Source: Halosolutus gelatinilyticus (GTDB lineage: Archaea; Halobacteriota; Halobacteria; Halobacteriales; Natrialbaceae). Taken from it: a DNA stretch of 64,000 nucleotides. The stretch's first letter is position 1; each line of letters starts with the position of its first letter. Made by a program: the position numbers and the translations under genes. The DNA is taken from assembly GCF_023028105.1 (NCBI RefSeq), contig NZ_CP095492.1:372001-436000 (forward strand), given 5' to 3'. This document shows, in pieces, positions 1 to 8,921 of this stretch. The notes under the pieces were generated by a model. That model saw only the letters and a list, made by a program, of their open reading frames with translations, was not told the origin of the DNA and did no database searches.

Positions 1-1098
1 CAAACCATCGCCGAACTCAACCGATTCGCAACCGATGTCGCGACCGCCTCCGAACAAGTGACCGCCTCGAGCGAGGAGGTTCGCTCCGCATCCCAGCAGG
101 TTACCGAGTCGATCCAGGAGATTTCCGACGGTGCGGATCGACAGAACGAGTCGCTGCAGTCGGTCAACCGGGAGATGAGCGGCCTCTCGACGACGACCGA
201 GGGGATCGCCGCCTCCTCGAACGAGGTCGCCGACATCGCCGAACGGACGGTCACCACCGGGCGAGAGGGGCAGGAAGCCGCCCGAGAGGCGATCACCGCC
301 ATGGAGGAGATCGAGACCGAGGCCGGCGACGCCGTCGCCGAGATCCGCCGGCTTGAGGACGAAGTCCAGCAGATCGACGAACTGATCAACACGATCTCCG
401 AGATCGCTCGCCAGACCAACATGCTGGCACTGAACGCCAACATCGAGGCCTCCCGCTCTGCGGGCGACAGCAGCGACGACGAAGGGTTCTCCGTGGTCGC
501 CAGGGAGGTCAAGGTCCTCTCGGAGGACGTCGCCGAGGCCGCCGACGAGGCCGAGGACCGCCTCGAGGCGATCCGCGGACGGACCGAGGAATCGGCCGCC
601 GAAGTCGAGAACACGAGCGAAGAGATCGACGACGCCAGCGAACAGGTCCAAAAAGCGGTTAGCGCGCTCCAGGAAATCACCGACCTCGCCAAGGAAACCA
701 ACGTCGGCGTCCAAAAGATCTCCGCGGCGACCGAAGAACAGGCGGCCTCGACTCAGGAGGTCGTTGCGATGGTCGACGACGCGGCGACGGTCTCCGAGGA
801 GACGACCTCCGAGGCCGAAAACGTCGCCGCAGCGGCCGAAGAGCAGACCACGGCGCTGACCGAAGTGACGAGATCCGCCTCGAGTCTCTCCCAGCAGGCC
901 ACGCGGCTGTCCGAAGCGCTCGATCAATTCAACACCGACACGGAGCCGGCGAAATCCGAGTCGGCGTTCGACTTCGACGGCGACGGAGACGATGGCGCGA
1001 CCGAACACGTCGACGATGCCGAGAGCGGTGAAGAATCCGACGGTGCCGACATCGGGAACGATGACGTGTTCACGTTCGGAACGGCCGACGAGGAGTGA
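1..1098 (+). CDS. Methyl-accepting chemotaxis transducer (Htr), C-terminal part, cut by window edge
   Basis: Cytoplasmic signalling half of a haloarchaeal transducer that would pass receptor signals to CheA/CheW. The frame is open from base 1, so the N-terminal sensor and membrane part lie upstream of the window. The translation is a long alpha-helical coiled coil with the conserved hairpin-tip signature IARQTNMLALNANIEA at about bases 400-450. Glu/Gln-rich heptads resembling methylation helices lie on both sides (for example EEQAAS and EEQTTA). An acidic, low-complexity tail of about 50 residues closes the protein, as is usual in Htr proteins. The family is clear; the sensed ligand is unknown because the sensor is missing. 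Confidence 0.93.
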   Translation, partial: QTIAELNRFATDVATASEQVTASSEEVRSASQQVTESIQEISDGADRQNESLQSVNREMSGLSTTTEGIAASSNEVADIAERTVTTGREGQEAAREAITAMEEIETEAGDAVAEIRRLEDEVQQIDELINTISEIARQTNMLALNANIEASRSAGDSSDDEGFSVVAREVKVLSEDVAEAADEAEDRLEAIRGRTEESAAEVENTSEEIDDASEQVQKAVSALQEITDLAKETNVGVQKISAATEEQAASTQEVVAMVDDAATVSEETTSEAENVAAAAEEQTTALTEVTRSASSLSQQATRLSEALDQFNTDTEPAKSESAFDFDGDGDDGATEHVDDAESGEESDGADIGNDDVFTFGTADEE

Positions 1099-1335
1099 GA
1101 ACTGGATCGTCGGGACAATTCACTTTGAACGCCGGTCCTCGAACCGCCGACGGTCTCCCACTATTGCGGTTCCAGTTTATCGTCTCGAGTTCTCGGACGC
1201 GAGCGAACGCGACCGTTGTCCGTACCGACCGCGGCTTGCGAGTTACACGCGGCCGACCGCGCTCGCGTCGATTCGCCGCTGTCTCCGCTCGCGGCGATAG
1301 GAACCTTTTTCGTCGACACCCGAGTCCACTCGTCC

Positions 1336-2208
1336 ATGTCCGTAACGGTCCTCGGAGCGGGGAGTATGGGACGTGGAATCGCACAGGTCTCGGCGATGGC
1401 GGGCCACGACGTGGTCCTGCGGGATATCGAGGACGGCCTCGTCCGGGACGGCCTCGAGGGGATTCGGCAGAACCTCCAGGGCGGCGTCGATCGCGATAAG
1501 CTGACCGAATCCGAGGTGGCGGAGACGCTCGACCGAATCGAGGGCACGACCGATCTAGAGACGGCCGTTGCGGACGCCGACCTCGTGATTGAGGCTGTCC
1601 CCGAGGACATGGCCCTCAAGCAGGACGTGTTCTCGGACGTCGAGGCCGCGACGGGCGCCGAGACGGTCATCGCCTCGAACACCTCCTCGCTGTCGGTGAC
1701 CGAGATGGCAAGCGTCCTCGAGAACCCCGAGCGGGCGGTGGGACTGCACTTTTTCAACCCGCCGCACATCATGGACCTCGTCGAGATCGTCGTCGCCGAA
1801 CAAACCGACGAGCGCACCGAGGCGGTCGCCGTCGACTACGTGCAGAGCCTCGAGAAGGAGGACGTGGTCGTCCGGGATACGGCCGGCTTCGCGACCTCGC
1901 GGCTGGGACTCGCGCTCGGGTTGGAGGCGATCCGGATGGTCGAGCAGGGCGTCGCCAGCCCCGCGGATATCGATGAAGGGATGGAGATCGGCTACGGCCA
2001 TCCGATGGGACCGATCGAACTCACCGACCACGTCGGGCTGGACGTCCGCCTGCACATCGCCGAACACCTTCGCGAGGAACTCGGCGAGCGGTTCAAGCCG
2101 CCCCAGTCGCTTCGTCGAAAGGTCCGCGCGGGCAAACTCGGCAAGAAGACAGGCGAGGGGTTCTACGTCTGGGAAGACGGCGAGCGCGTCGGCACGAGCG
2201 GCGACTGA
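1336..2208 (+). CDS. 3-hydroxyacyl-CoA dehydrogenase
   Basis: NAD-dependent oxidation of 3-hydroxyacyl-CoA in beta-oxidation or aromatic-acid catabolism (cytoplasm). The 290-residue protein starts with the Rossmann motif GAGSMGRGIA (residues 6-15). It has the catalytic-His segment GLHFFNPP and a C-terminal dehydrogenase domain with GYGHPMGPIELTDHVG, a normal length for the single-domain type. An upstream GTG at 1216 extends the frame, but the Rossmann strand starts immediately after ATG 1336, so 1336 is chosen. A crotonase gene lies convergent 25 bases downstream. Chain-length or ring specificity cannot be read from the sequence. Confidence 0.9.
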   Translation: MSVTVLGAGSMGRGIAQVSAMAGHDVVLRDIEDGLVRDGLEGIRQNLQGGVDRDKLTESEVAETLDRIEGTTDLETAVADADLVIEAVPEDMALKQDVFSDVEAATGAETVIASNTSSLSVTEMASVLENPERAVGLHFFNPPHIMDLVEIVVAEQTDERTEAVAVDYVQSLEKEDVVVRDTAGFATSRLGLALGLEAIRMVEQGVASPADIDEGMEIGYGHPMGPIELTDHVGLDVRLHIAEHLREELGERFKPPQSLRRKVRAGKLGKKTGEGFYVWEDGERVGTSGD

Positions 2209-2233
2209 AGCGATGACGAACGCTGAAGGGGCG

Positions 2234-3010
2234 CTACTCTCCGGTGAACTCGGGCTCGCGGTCCGCTCGGAACGCCTCGATCCCTTCCCGGTGGTCGTCG
2301 GTCTCCAGCAGCGTGCTCTGCGCGAGGGACTCGAGGAGACCCGCGGTCTGCGTGTCGGCGTCGCGGGCGGCGTTGACGACCCGTTTCGCGAGGCCGAGTG
2401 CTTGCGGGGGCTTCTCGAGGAGGTCGTCCGCATAGGCGCGGGCGGCGGCCTCGGGATCGGCCTCGATGCGCTCGACGAGGCCGATCTCGCGCCCACGCTC
2501 GCCGTCGACGAGTTCGCCGCTGAAGATGAGATCCTTCGCCGTCCCAGGCCCGACGAGGTTCACGAAGCGGGAGCAGCCGCCCAATCCGGGAATGAGACCG
2601 ATGTTGTGTTCCGGGAAGCCGAGCGTCGCGTCGGGGCTCGCGATCCGGACGTCACACGCCAGCGCGAGCTCGAGGCCGCCGCCGACGCAGGTACCGTCGA
2701 TGGCGGCCAGCACCGGCTTCTCCATCGCCTCGATCCCGTCGAACGCGCGGCCGAGGATGCGCGAGTTCGAGCGGAACTCGTCGGTCGTCCACGACTGTGC
2801 CTCCTCGAAGAGTCCGACGTCGGCGCCGACCGAGAACACCTCGTCGTCACCGGTGATGATCCCGACGCAGACCCGGTCCTCGCGGAGGACGTCGACGGCT
2901 TCGGCGAGTTCGTAGCGCATCTGTTGGTCGATCGCGTTGACCGGATCGTTTGCGATCCGAACCGTCGCGACGCCCTTGCTGACTGACACCTCAAGCGTTT
3001 CAAACGTCAT
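2234..3010 (-). CDS. Enoyl-CoA hydratase/isomerase (crotonase), both catalytic Glu present
   Basis: Crotonase-fold enzyme expected to hydrate trans-2-enoyl-CoA. The oxyanion-hole loop GTCVGGGLELAL is followed 20 residues later by FPEHNIGLIPGLGG. Both glutamates used by classical hydratases are present (the one in LEL and the one in PEH). Start ATG 3010 (MTFETLEV) is preferred; an in-frame ATG at 3022 would add four residues. It is convergent with the 3-hydroxyacyl-CoA dehydrogenase, and the two could act in sequence. Exact substrate unknown. Confidence 0.88.
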   Translation of the reverse strand: MTFETLEVSVSKGVATVRIANDPVNAIDQQMRYELAEAVDVLREDRVCVGIITGDDEVFSVGADVGLFEEAQSWTTDEFRSNSRILGRAFDGIEAMEKPVLAAIDGTCVGGGLELALACDVRIASPDATLGFPEHNIGLIPGLGGCSRFVNLVGPGTAKDLIFSGELVDGERGREIGLVERIEADPEAAARAYADDLLEKPPQALGLAKRVVNAARDADTQTAGLLESLAQSTLLETDDHREGIEAFRADREPEFTGE

Positions 3011-3154
3011 GATCGGACGCACGGTCGGGAGTATCTTGGTTCTTTCTCACCACGGCGTCGTTCGGCTCCGACGCTGGCCGCGAGCGCGCGATACGAAGGG
3101 AGCAGGAGATGTTCGCGGACCGGTTTATGCCCGTTCCCCTTCCGAGACGGAACC

Positions 3155-3345
3155 ATGCGTTCCGAGCGACTCACTACCTCGAGGACATCGAGACGGGTAC
3201 GTCCGGGAGACGCGCTTGCGATCGAGACGACGATCCCTGTGTTATCGGTCAAGAGCCGTGAACTCGTCGAACGACATCTCTCGGTCCGCCCAGCGAAGTC
3301 AACGGCTCGATCGCAGTGGTGCGACGAACGGACTACCGAAGCGAG
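3155..3345 (+). pseudogene. Decayed MaoC-like hydratase remnant
   Basis: Divergent from the crotonase, this stretch has no intact gene but carries MaoC-type pieces in different frames. HYLEDIETG follows the ATG at 3155 after a frame change, YVRET follows after a second frame change, and then IETTI and ELVERHLSV appear, resembling the second half of MaoC proteins. The central segment with the catalytic Asp/His is absent. The reading rests on resemblance to the intact MaoC protein at 4238-4693 and the broken one at 24882-25488. The next gene, a DUF35 protein on the minus strand, overlaps the end of the region. Confidence 0.45.
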
Positions 3346-3352
3346 TGGCCGA

Positions 3353-3832
3353 CTAGACCGTCTCGAACCGATAGAAGACTCGGTCCTGATCGATCGAATT
3401 GTCAATCTCGACGGTCTTCAGTCGAACCGGATCGCCGATGGAGAGGTCGTCGTAGCCAGCGTCATCGATCCGCGCCGAGAGGCGGACGTCGCCAAGATCG
3501 ACGGTCCCGGCGACGAACGGTGTGTCTTCGTTCATCCCGATCGCAGCGGTACCCCGCACTTCGGTGAACGAGTGGATCTCGCCTTCGTGGGGAAGCGAGA
3601 CGTACTCGAGGTCGTCCGACAGGCACTCCGGGCAGACGATCCGCGGTGGGAAGTGGACGGTCTCGCACTCTTCGCAACGAGTCGTGGTGAACTCGCCCGC
3701 GCGGAGGTTATCGTAGAACTCGTGGATTCGGGTGTGCTCTGGGTCCTGTAGCTCGTAGAAGTCGAGCAATCGCAGAAGTTCGATCTCGTCGGGAATCGAT
3801 ACGGTTTTGCGTGGTAGGTCGTCGTCAGTCAT
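3353..3832 (-). CDS. DUF35 zinc-ribbon/OB-fold protein (orphan thiolase partner)
   Basis: Small acyl-CoA-binding partner of thiolase-superfamily enzymes. After about 55 helical residues it has a rubredoxin-like zinc ribbon, [19 protein letters not shown] (two CxxC pairs), and then an OB fold with EVRGTAAIG and [17 protein letters not shown]. Its 159 residues match the haloarchaeal family. Its ATG overlaps, by an ATGA, the stop of the chimeric remnant at 3829-4071, whose last third looks like a thiolase C-terminus. The original thiolase partner was therefore probably lost by deletion, and whether the protein still functions is uncertain. Confidence 0.85.
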   Translation of the reverse strand: MTDDDLPRKTVSIPDEIELLRLLDFYELQDPEHTRIHEFYDNLRAGEFTTTRCEECETVHFPPRIVCPECLSDDLEYVSLPHEGEIHSFTEVRGTAAIGMNEDTPFVAGTVDLGDVRLSARIDDAGYDDLSIGDPVRLKTVEIDNSIDQDRVFYRFETV

Positions 3833-4071
3833 TGTGGGTCCCTCGCGAGCGTCATGACGCTGTGTACTGAGCCGTTGCCACTGAGGTTGTGGATAAGTCC
3901 CGTCTCCGGACTGTCGGGAACCGCTCGCGCGTCCGGGACGTCGCCGACTCCGTCCTCGACGAGGTCGCGAATCGTCACGTCGTATCCGGCTATCGCTGCC
4001 ACTTCCGCGATACCGTGACCCATGCTTCCGGCGCCGAGCACGGCTACCTTCTCGATGCTAGCAGTCGTCAT
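3829..4071 (-). pseudogene. Deletion chimera: 3-hydroxyacyl-CoA dehydrogenase N-terminus joined to thiolase C-terminus
   Basis: Only 80 residues. Residues 1 to about 36 are the start of a 3-hydroxyacyl-CoA dehydrogenase, with [20 protein letters not shown], nearly identical in pattern to the intact enzyme at 1336. The rest is not a dehydrogenase: it ends [19 protein letters not shown], the form of an SCP2-type thiolase C-terminus. The frame is continuous across the join. This fits an in-frame deletion between adjacent dehydrogenase and thiolase genes upstream of the DUF35 gene. Neither parent could be active. The join is somewhere near residues 36-45 and cannot be fixed without the parents. 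Confidence 0.7.
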
Positions 4072-4237
4072 ACTCGAGTGTAAGAATACCGTTCACCTTT
4101 GTATTAGCATCGATATTCCGGTCGCTAACGGATCGGCGAAGCAGGACGGAGATCCGCAGCATCAGCCGTCGATCGAATTCTCGGGGTCGCTACCGGCGAT
4201 GAGCTTGGGACCGTAATTCCGCGTGACTGGTCGGTAG

Positions 4238-4693
4238 TCAGTCGGCGTCGCGACGGAGGAGTATGTTGGTTCCAGTCCACTCGAGCACCTCGTCACCGTC
4301 TTGGTTGTACGCGCGGATCTGATTGCGCACGTAACCCCGATCGTTCCGACTCCGCGACGGGCGCGTCTCGAGGATTTCGTTCTTGACGAGCAGCGTGTCG
4401 GCGGCGTACACCGGTTCCGACCAAGCGAGTTCGTCCAGCCCCGGTGACCCGATACTCGCCGTCTCGCCGAGGAACCCGTCGACGAACAGTCGCATGCAGA
4501 CGCTCGCGGTGTACCAGCCGCTGGCGATCACTGCACCGAAGACGGACTCCGCCGCCGCCTCCTCGTCGACGTGGATCGGTTGGGGATCGTACCGTTCGGC
4601 GAACGCCATCATCTCGTCTTTCGGTACCGCGTAGCTTCCGAGGTCTCTGACGGTTCCCTCCGCAATGTCTTCGAAGTAGATGGTCGACATCAC
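4238..4693 (-). CDS. MaoC-family hydratase
   Basis: Hotdog-fold (R)-specific enoyl-CoA hydratase-like protein of 151 residues. It opens with YFEDIAEGT and carries the hydratase pattern FAERYDPQPIHVDEEAA (Asp and His of hydratase motif 2), followed by GAVIASGWYTASV, and ends with ILETRPSRSRNDRGYVRN. The length fits a single-domain MaoC protein. Start ATG 4690 is equally possible. It probably adds water to an unsaturated CoA ester made by neighbouring enzymes; the substrate is unknown. Confidence 0.87.
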   Translation of the reverse strand: MMSTIYFEDIAEGTVRDLGSYAVPKDEMMAFAERYDPQPIHVDEEAAAESVFGAVIASGWYTASVCMRLFVDGFLGETASIGSPGLDELAWSEPVYAADTLLVKNEILETRPSRSRNDRGYVRNQIRAYNQDGDEVLEWTGTNILLRRDAD

Positions 4694-4795
4694 GTGAACG
4701 CTTGCGGCCGGACCTGATAAAACGACCAGATATCAGTCGACTTACTCGGCGGTACTGTCGGTACCGCGGCTCGAGGAGTCGAAGCTGGGAGCGTC

Positions 4796-5222
4796 TCAGC
4801 CGGTATCACCGTCGAGCCCCAGTTCGTCCTGGAGCGCCGCCGTGAGCCGATTCGTCGTCCACCCGTTCTCGCTGATAGCGGTTCGCTCGATTTCGGAAGC
4901 CGAAACGATGCTGACGGAGTCGCCGACGGTGCGGATCGTTCGGCCGGTGATGCCGGTCGTCTCGTCATGTTGTTGGCCGCCGCTCACGCGAGGCACGTCT
5001 GCGCCGACGACAGATCGCATCGTCGTTTTTCCGGCGCCGTTTCGTCCCAACAGGGAGACGATCTCGCCCTCCTCGATAGCGAAGCCGACGTCGAACAGTA
5101 CCCGTCCCGTCTCGTAGCCCACCGAGACAGCCGGCGAGTCCGATCGGCCCGGCCGGCGCTAGTGTCGACGCTCTAAGCACGCTTCGCCTGCTAATATCAC
5201 TCACGGTACGCAGGGACACCAA
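4796..5222 (-). pseudogene. Remnant of a Liv-type ABC importer: Tat lipoprotein signal joined to truncated LivF
   Basis: Reading on the minus strand from 5222, the first ~35 residues are a twin-arginine lipoprotein signal (ISRRSVLRAST, then GLAGCLGG), as in the binding proteins at 9882 and 50819. The coding signal then changes frame into a LivF-like ATPase start (VGFAIEEGEIVSLLGRNGAGKTT, 5122 downwards). That piece is cut just after Walker A and runs into about 65 unrecognised residues ending at 4796, with RVSGGQQ near the join. Walker B and most of the ATPase are missing. Taken together it looks like the two ends of a binding-protein/permease/ATPase operon fused by deletion. Confidence 0.6.
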
Positions 5223-5329
5223 TGGGTTACTGTGGTGAATAGATTATGGAGGTTAACCGCTCATCTACGTATGTACGATTGTGATCTCTCCCGGCATCAG
5301 TTAATATCCGGTCGAAAGGGCGGAAGAAA

Positions 5330-6139
5330 TCAGCCCCAGTCGGGCTGGCGTTTCTCGAAGAACGCTGCTAACCCCTCGTCAAACAGGTCCGAATCGCTCA
5401 TTCGCTTGATCGTCGATCGCTCTTGCTCGAGGTGCTGATCGAGCGCGCCGTCGAAAGCGGTATCGAGGAGGCGCTTCGTCTGGGCGTACGTTTCGGTCGG
5501 CCCGTTCGCGTACCGGATTGCGTCTTCGGTCACAGACTCGAGGAACGCCGATTCCGAGCCCTCGTACCGCTCGTTCGCGAGTCCGAGATCGACCGCGTCC
5601 ACTGCGGAAATCGGATCGGGATCGAACAGCAACTCCCGAGCCCGGTGCGGACCGACCGTCCGCACCAGGAAAAACGGTGTCGCATTGTCCGGCGTAAGTC
5701 CGATTCGGGAATACGCGGTGTCGAATACCGCGTCCTCGTGCATACTGATCAGGTCCGATGCGAGCGCGAAGCCGAGACCGCCGCCGGCCGCGACGCCGGT
5801 GACGGCCGAAATGACCGGGGCCGGAAACTCCCTGACCGATCGGATAAACCGGTTCGACGCGGCCGCGATCGTGTCGATTTTCGCCGAACGCATCTCCTGA
5901 GGCATCTGCTTGACCGAACGGAGGTCCGCACCCGCGGAGAACACCGGTTCGCCGTAGAGAACGAGACAATCGACGTCCCCCGCGAGGACTTCGACCGCCG
6001 TCGCCATCGCCTCGACTTTCGAGGGCTGGAAGACGTTCATCGGCGACTCTCCCTCCTCCATCACGAGGCGAGCGACGGCGTCGTCCGCGAGGTGTTCGAC
6101 GCGAACGAGGTCGTGGATTCGCTCGGACGCTACGTCCAC
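5330..6139 (-). CDS. Crotonase-family protein lacking hydratase glutamates (isomerase-like)
   Basis: 269-residue crotonase fold. It has the FSAGADL loop and GVAAGGGLGFALASD, but the glutamate of the oxyanion helix is Gly, and the second catalytic position, 20 residues on, is Tyr in DTAYSRIGLTPD. The AYSRIGLTPD pattern resembles delta-isomerases of the PaaG type rather than hydratases. It follows the Liv ABC cluster in the same direction, about 150 bases after livF, and may be co-transcribed. An alternative start lies about 33 residues in (MNVFQPSKVE), but the upstream residues look normal for the family. Confidence 0.82.
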   Translation of the reverse strand: MDVASERIHDLVRVEHLADDAVARLVMEEGESPMNVFQPSKVEAMATAVEVLAGDVDCLVLYGEPVFSAGADLRSVKQMPQEMRSAKIDTIAAASNRFIRSVREFPAPVISAVTGVAAGGGLGFALASDLISMHEDAVFDTAYSRIGLTPDNATPFFLVRTVGPHRARELLFDPDPISAVDAVDLGLANERYEGSESAFLESVTEDAIRYANGPTETYAQTKRLLDTAFDGALDQHLEQERSTIKRMSDSDLFDEGLAAFFEKRQPDWG

Positions 6140-6290
6140 GTCGATACACCTCCCTTGATGCGTTCGGTTGCGTTCCGCATAGTCACACGGATGTAGCCGC
6201 GTGCAGTTAGGCGTTCGGATAGCCTCGAGACGCGCATCGAACCGCTACTGATCCGCGTCGTGGTTTCTGAGGACATGAGGCGTACGACGA

Positions 6291-7016
6291 TCATTTGACA
6301 CCGAGATATCCCTCCATCGTTTCGCGGTCGTCGAGCAGTTCCGTGGCGGTGGACTCGTGGACGATCTCGCCGGTCTCCAGGACGTACGCGCGGTCGGCCA
6401 GCTCGAGCGCCATCTCGGCGTTCTGCTCGACGAGCAGGATCGTAACGCCGCGTTCGTTCAGCTCTCGAACGATGTCGGCGACGTCGTCGACGATCTGTGG
6501 CGCCAGCCCTTCGCTCGGTTCGTCGAGCAGGAGGAGGTCCGTCTCGGGGCCCAGCAGCGCGCGAGCGATCGCGAGCATCTGCTGTTCGCCGCCGCTCATC
6601 GTCCCGGCCTTCTGGGCCCGGCGCTCGTCGAGTCGTGGGAATTGCTCGTAGATCTCCTCGAATCGCTCGGTCTGATCGTCAGCGCCGCTGTGTGCTGCCA
6701 GTCGTAGATTCTCCGCGACAGTCAGACTCCCGAACACGCGTCGCTCCTCGGGAATCCACGAGAGACCCCGTTTCCGGATCTCGTGTGGGTCGAGTCCGTC
6801 GATCCGGCTGCCGGCCTTCGCGATCGTTCCGTCCGTCGGGGGAGTCAACCCCATGATGCTCCGAAGTGTCGTCGTCTTTCCCGCGCCGTTTCGGCCGACG
6901 AGGGCGACGATTTCGCCGCGGTCGACGGCGAGCGAGAGATCGAAGAGGATGTGACTCTCCCCGTAGTGGGTGTCGATCGAGTCGACAGTGAGCAATCGCT
7001 CACTCACGCCCACCAC
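6291..7016 (-). CDS. livF: Branched-chain/aromatic-acid type ABC transporter ATP-binding protein LivF
   Basis: Cytoplasmic ATPase of a high-affinity importer. It has Walker A GRNGAGKTT, signature MSGGEQQMLAIARALL, Walker B LLLLDEPSEGLAP, and the typical LivF ending YLGVK. Length 241 residues. Its start overlaps the end of livG by 17 bases, placing it last in the operon binding protein-livH-livM-livG-livF. Being surrounded by CoA-ester catabolism genes rather than amino-acid genes, the system may import aromatic or other carboxylic acids (inference). Confidence 0.92.
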   Translation of the reverse strand: MVGVSERLLTVDSIDTHYGESHILFDLSLAVDRGEIVALVGRNGAGKTTTLRSIMGLTPPTDGTIAKAGSRIDGLDPHEIRKRGLSWIPEERRVFGSLTVAENLRLAAHSGADDQTERFEEIYEQFPRLDERRAQKAGTMSGGEQQMLAIARALLGPETDLLLLDEPSEGLAPQIVDDVADIVRELNERGVTILLVEQNAEMALELADRAYVLETGEIVHESTATELLDDRETMEGYLGVK

Positions 7017-7839
7017 CTCGTAGATACGCTCGCTGGACGCGTTCGTCCCGCTGGATCTCCGTCGGCGTCCCCTGCGCGAGTAGCGATCCCTCGTTCAGCA
7101 CCGCGATCCGATCGGAGATTCCCATAACGATATCCATGTCGTGCTCGATGATCACGATCGTCGTATCCGTTGCGATGTCCTCGATCAGTTCGACCGTTTC
7201 CCGAGTCTCTTCGGGACTCATCCCGGCCGTTGGCTCGTCCAACAACAGGAGCTTCGGATCCGACGCGATGGCGATCGCGATCTCGAGGTGGCGTCGCTGC
7301 CCGTAGGAGAGGCTCGAGGCGGGTTCGCGGGCGACGTCGTCGAGGTCTACTTGCTCGAGAATCCGCTCGGCATCGGCGATCGGCCCCTCGAACGACGCGT
7401 GATGAGCGAGGAAGTCCGACGCGCCGAAGCCGGAGTATCGGGCCTGCGCCGCGAGTCGGACGTTCTCGAGCGCGGTGAGCTCCGAGAAGAAGTTCGTGAT
7501 CTGGAACGACCGGACGATTCCGCGGCGAACGATCTCGTGCGGCGGGTGCCCGCCGATCGGCTCACCCCGGAACTCGATTCGGCCGTCGGTCGGCGTGTAC
7601 TTCCCGGAGAACACGTTGAACAGCGTCGTCTTCCCGGCCCCGTTGGGCCCGATGATCGACGTGATCCCGTCGGCGAGGACGTCGAGCGAGACGGAATCGA
7701 TCGCCGTGAGCGGACCGAACATCTTGGTGAGGCCCTCCGTTCGGAGGATCACGTCGCTTGGCGGCTCCGACCGAGCGTCGGTCGACGTTTCGGTCTCGGT
7801 CTCGATCGCCGTTTCGAGGTCGTCTACGTTCTCGCTCAT
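7000..7839 (-). CDS. livG: ABC transporter ATP-binding protein LivG
   Basis: Second ATPase of the importer, 279 residues. It starts at ATG 7839 (MSENVDD), two bases after the livM stop. The upstream extension of the frame overlaps livM and is rejected. About 30 acidic residues precede the domain. Walker A is GPNGAGKTT, the signature is LSYGQRRHLEIA, Walker B is LLLLDEPTAGM, and the long LivG-type insert is present (QITNFFSELTALENVRL). It pairs with livF just downstream. Confidence 0.92.
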   Translation of the reverse strand: MSENVDDLETAIETETETSTDARSEPPSDVILRTEGLTKMFGPLTAIDSVSLDVLADGITSIIGPNGAGKTTLFNVFSGKYTPTDGRIEFRGEPIGGHPPHEIVRRGIVRSFQITNFFSELTALENVRLAAQARYSGFGASDFLAHHASFEGPIADAERILEQVDLDDVAREPASSLSYGQRRHLEIAIAIASDPKLLLLDEPTAGMSPEETRETVELIEDIATDTTIVIIEHDMDIVMGISDRIAVLNEGSLLAQGTPTEIQRDERVQRAYLRGGGRE

Positions 7840-7841
7840 CG

Positions 7842-8921
7842 TTAGCCTCTCACCGTTTCGACGTAGTTTTCGATCGCTCGTCGTGCCTGCCCGACGGCAG
7901 CGCGGGGATCGTTCCGGAACGAGACGATCACCCCAGCGAGGCCGCGGGGGGCGAAGATTACGACGGCGACGAACAGGCCGCCGAGGATAATCTCCCAGCT
8001 CGCGACGCCGCCGAGACGATCCTCGAGCAGGACGACGAGTCCGGCACCGAGCATCGGCCCCCAGAAGGTTCCCATGCCACCGAGCAGGACCATCACCACA
8101 AGCTCGCCACTGACGGTCCAATGGAGCAGTCCGGGATTGGCAGCGCTTTGAAACGGGACGTAGAGCCCACCTGCGAGACCGGCGAACCCGCCGCTAATCG
8201 AGAACGCGATGACTTTGTACCGCTGAACGTCGTAGCCGACGAATTCGACGCGCTCTTCGTTCTCGCGAATTCCTTGGAGGACCCGACCGAACGGAGAGTT
8301 AGCGAGTCGAACCAATCCGGCCAGCGACAGCGCCACGATTCCGAGCGTCAGATAGTAGTAGTTGAGCCGATCGCGAAAGTCGATCCCGAACAGTTCGTAC
8401 AGCTGGATGCCGTAAAGCCCGTTGTCGCCGCCAGTCACCGTCTCCGCGGCGACGATCGTCGCCGGGAGGTCCGTGAACGCGACGACGTAGAGCATCTGTG
8501 CGAACGCCAGCGTCAGCATGGCGAAGTAGATCCCACGAGCTCGTACGCTGAGCCAGCCGATCACCGCGGCCGTGACGACGCCGGTGAGGATCGCGATCGG
8601 CAGGACGACCAGCGCGCTCGCGGTCACGTCCGTAATCAGGAGCGCCGCGGCATACCCGCCGGTGCCGTACATCGCGGCGTGGCCAAACGATAGGAGTCCG
8701 GCGTAGCCGAAGATGAAGTCGAGACTCAGTGCCAACAGCGCGAACGTCAGCATTCGAATCAGGAGGTTCAGCCAGAACGGCTGGACCGACTGGATGACCG
8801 GCCCTACTGCGGCGAGGACGAGGAGGCCCGCCACCAACGCGAGTCGACCGGGCCGAGAGAGGATCTGGTTCCCGGTCTGCGGTGCGTCCCGTTGTCGGAT
8901 GTACTCGAGTGCTGATTGCAT
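7842..8921 (-). CDS. livM: ABC transporter permease LivM
   Basis: Integral membrane permease of 359 residues with many hydrophobic segments. The LivM signatures FGYAGLLSFGHAAMYGTGGY and the cytoplasmic coupling loop QGIRENEERVEFVGYDVQRYK are both present. It starts immediately after the livH stop (adjacent codons) and is followed two bases later by livG. With LivH it forms the heterodimeric channel. Confidence 0.92.
   Translation of the reverse strand: MQSALEYIRQRDAPQTGNQILSRPGRLALVAGLLVLAAVGPVIQSVQPFWLNLLIRMLTFALLALSLDFIFGYAGLLSFGHAAMYGTGGYAAALLITDVTASALVVLPIAILTGVVTAAVIGWLSVRARGIYFAMLTLAFAQMLYVVAFTDLPATIVAAETVTGGDNGLYGIQLYELFGIDFRDRLNYYYLTLGIVALSLAGLVRLANSPFGRVLQGIRENEERVEFVGYDVQRYKVIAFSISGGFAGLAGGLYVPFQSAANPGLLHWTVSGELVVMVLLGGMGTFWGPMLGAGLVVLLEDRLGGVASWEIILGGLFVAVVIFAPRGLAGVIVSFRNDPRAAVGQARRAIENYVETVRG

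Noticed and set aside
1161-1817. Long minus-strand open frames opposite the 3-hydroxyacyl-CoA dehydrogenase
   Set aside because: Mirror frames of a GC-rich gene, low-complexity Arg/Ser composition and no family motif.
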